From Pseudomonadales bacterium (GTDB lineage Bacteria > Pseudomonadota > Gammaproteobacteria > Steroidobacterales > Steroidobacteraceae), in assembly GCA_020442965.1 (NCBI GenBank), contig JAGRJB010000264.1:1-7461 (forward strand): a stretch of DNA of 7,461 nucleotides, in the 5' to 3' direction. Under the pieces are notes generated by a model that worked only from the letters and a program-made list of their open reading frames with translations, was not told the origin of the DNA and made no database searches. This document shows, in pieces, positions 6,288 to 7,461 of the stretch. The translations under genes were made by a program, and so were the position numbers. Each line of letters starts with the position of its first letter. Position 1 is the first letter of the stretch.

Positions 6288-7082
6288 TCACTCCCTGCCG
6301 GCCGGCAGATATTCGTCCAGCAATGCCGCCATGCGCGGCACCGCGGTCAGGAACAGATCCATGTCGCAATCCGGCAGATCAAGATAGGTGGCTTGCACCG
6401 GCAAGATTGCACGCGAACGCACCGACATCTCGTACACATCGTCATGTGGCACGAACGCGACGAGCCGGTGCCGCAAACTCGTTAGCCGAGGCGCTGCATC
6501 ATAGCTGAAAACGCCAACGTATGCCTGTCCTGGATAAGGCGCTAACAGGTAGTCAAGCATTCTGCGCGCGACATCGGTCAAATCGTAGGGCGACTGCCGA
6601 TACTGAAAACGTGCGCGCCATGCCGCGACGAGATGCGAGCCATCTTCCACGGGCACCACCTTGAGTTGAGCGAACGTCTGCATGCCATGCTCACGTTCCG
6701 CCGCCGTAAAGATCGGAATTGCGACGATGCCGATATTGCGTACCCGCTCTGGCGCGAGGTGCGCGACCTCGATCGCTTCGAGCGCGCCAGTGTGCATTCC
6801 CAGAATATCGAATTGCTCGTCGACCGCGAGCGCGTCGAGCGCCTGCACAACCGCTGCGGCGTACTCGCGCATCGTCAGCGTGCGCGGCGGCGCGTCGGAA
6901 AACCCATAGCCGAGGCGATCGAGCGCAACGGTACGGCGACCCAGAACCGCTTGCAAATGCGTCCACATCTGACTCGAGCGCGGCGACATATGCAGCAGCA
7001 CAAGCGGTACGCCGCCCTCGCCCGCGAGGCGCGCATGCATCTGGCCGAACTCTGTTGCGACAATTGCGCGTTGTTCTTTCAT
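6288..7082 (-). CDS. Alpha/beta-hydrolase-fold protein with G-M-H-T-G elbow and no catalytic His (264 aa)
   Basis: A single-domain alpha/beta-hydrolase homologue of usual length. Motifs in order: HMSPRSS (31-37), DRLGYGFSD (55-63), elbow GMHTG (95-99) with His97 in place of Ser, DGSHL (147-151), and AYVGVF (187-192) at the place of GHRAAF in the neighbour. The acid position PHDD (212-215) is present. The segment where the catalytic His belongs reads LDLPDCDMD (234-242), with no His. On these residues it is not a classical hydrolase. It may be a lyase, isomerase, binding protein or partner of the adjacent homologue that does keep the His. No signal peptide is seen. ATG 7082 is preferred over GTG 7085, because GGAG is 5 bases before the ATG but only 2 before the GTG. 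The ATG overlaps the upstream stop by one base (TGATG), indicating translational coupling. Confidence 0.9.
   Translation of the reverse strand: MKEQRAIVATEFGQMHARLAGEGGVPLVLLHMSPRSSQMWTHLQAVLGRRTVALDRLGYGFSDAPPRTLTMREYAAAVVQALDALAVDEQFDILGMHTGALEAIEVAHLAPERVRNIGIVAIPIFTAAEREHGMQTFAQLKVVPVEDGSHLVAAWRARFQYRQSPYDLTDVARRMLDYLLAPYPGQAYVGVFSYDAAPRLTSLRHRLVAFVPHDDVYEMSVRSRAILPVQATYLDLPDCDMDLFLTAVPRMAALLDEYLPAGRE
6291..6295 (-). promoter_or_regulatory. Ribosome-binding site fixing the start at 6282
   Basis: GGGAG on the minus strand, 8 bases before the ATG at 6282. It lies within the end of the upstream hydrolase gene. It argues against a longer start at 6369, which would overlap that gene by about 80 bases. 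Confidence 0.7.
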
Positions 7083-7461
7083 CACCGCTCCGTTACATAC
7101 CGTTGAATCGCTGCCGCCACCGCTGCCGGGTCCTCATGATGCAACATATGACCCACACTCGGCAGCCGCACGACTGAAAGTCGCTTGACTATCGTGTGCA
7201 AGTGCTCGTCCGTCGCGTCGGCGCCCAGGGCGGGCAGATATTCCGATTGCTCGCCGAGAACCAGCAGCATCGGGATCTCGATCAGCCGCCAACAAGCCTC
7301 AGCTTCATCGCGGCGGTACAACACCGGATTGATCAGGCGGTGCATCGGATCGGTTGCTAGTCGATAGCCTGCGTCCGTCTGCCGCAACCACGCCTCGGCC
7401 ACGAACAGCGCGACCGGTGGCGCCAATCGCGAATTACGGCGCATCAGAATCGCTGCCAGCT
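7082..7461 (-). CDS. Alpha/beta hydrolase, C-terminal part (cut by the window end)
   Basis: The frame is open from base 7461 to the TGA at 7084-7082, giving about 125 residues that form the end of an alpha/beta-hydrolase domain. The segment LLVLGEQSEYLP is the strand-6 region that normally carries the catalytic acid (GxxDxxxP). Here the Asp position is Ser with Glu next to it. The segment PSVGHMLHHEDP near the C-terminus (His codon at 7148-7150) matches the usual catalytic-histidine loop followed by a conserved D-P, as in ordinary serine hydrolases of the family. This gene therefore looks closer to the classical type than its downstream neighbours; the nucleophile lies outside the window and cannot be checked. 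It is translationally coupled to the next gene by a one-base overlap and appears to be upstream in the same operon. Confidence 0.85.
   Translation of the reverse strand, partial: LAAILMRRNSRLAPPVALFVAEAWLRQTDAGYRLATDPMHRLINPVLYRRDEAEACWRLIEIPMLLVLGEQSEYLPALGADATDEHLHTIVKRLSVVRLPSVGHMLHHEDPAAVAAAIQRYVTER
7088..7091 (-). promoter_or_regulatory. Ribosome-binding site deciding ATG 7082 over GTG 7085
   Basis: GGAG on the minus strand lies 5 bases from the ATG and 2 from the GTG, so the ATG is the likelier start. The site lies within the end of the upstream gene. Confidence 0.6.

Noticed and set aside
5707..6387. 226-residue open frame on the plus strand
   Set aside because: It lies antisense to two well-supported hydrolase genes, and its residues show no domain, signal or helix pattern. 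Long antisense frames are common in GC-rich DNA.
6633..7177. Overlapping plus-strand frames of about 150 residues
   Set aside because: Both are Arg/Ala-rich shadows of the minus-strand hydrolase genes.

Overview
This window looks like bacterial chromosome of high GC content. The compact gene packing, Shine-Dalgarno motifs (GGAG, GAGG, GGGAG), two lipoproteins with N-terminal lipoboxes and the style of the proteins suggest an environmental proteobacterium. This is inference: no taxonomic marker is present. I see no rRNA, tRNA, CRISPR, insertion sequence or phage gene. There are nine protein-coding genes, two of them cut by the window edges, and no gene-free stretch over 300 bases.

Left block, minus strand (1-2381): an MFS_3-type exporter (1086-2381), then after a 170-base gap two lipoprotein genes that overlap by one base in a TGATG junction. 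These are a 242-residue conserved-looking lipoprotein (187-915) and the start of a Pro/Ser-rich lipoprotein (1-187). The latter carries an in-frame 18-base tandem repeat at the window edge.

Centre, plus strand (2486-5103): divergent from the MFS gene across 104 bases lies a two-gene operon. The first gene encodes a 568-residue protein made of two fused alpha/beta-hydrolase-fold domains. The second, 5 bases downstream, encodes a probably exported metallo-beta-lactamase-fold hydrolase with a complete metal-binding set.

Right block, minus strand (5148-7461), converging on the centre operon: a canonical-looking alpha/beta hydrolase C-terminus (7082-7461, cut by the window), then two more alpha/beta-hydrolase-like genes (6288-7082 and 5482-6282), packed with a 1-base overlap and a 5-base gap. 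They are followed by a small PGPGW-type membrane protein (5148-5423).

The notable feature is the concentration of one unusual alpha/beta-hydrolase subfamily. Three neighbouring genes on both strands carry four domains. In three domains the nucleophile elbow reads G-x-H-T-G instead of G-x-S-x-G, and in the fourth it reads G-T-W-G-G. The oxyanion region is H-x-S-P-x-S in three of them, and the cap carries DGSHL (YGGHL in the fourth). Most of these domains also lack the usual catalytic histidine. They therefore cannot work as ordinary serine hydrolases. Next to them sit a catalytically intact metallo-hydrolase and one apparently ordinary hydrolase. I infer a small-molecule catabolic or modification locus in which the serine-less proteins do non-hydrolytic chemistry, bind ligand, or use the His/Thr elbow. 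The substrate cannot be read from the sequence.
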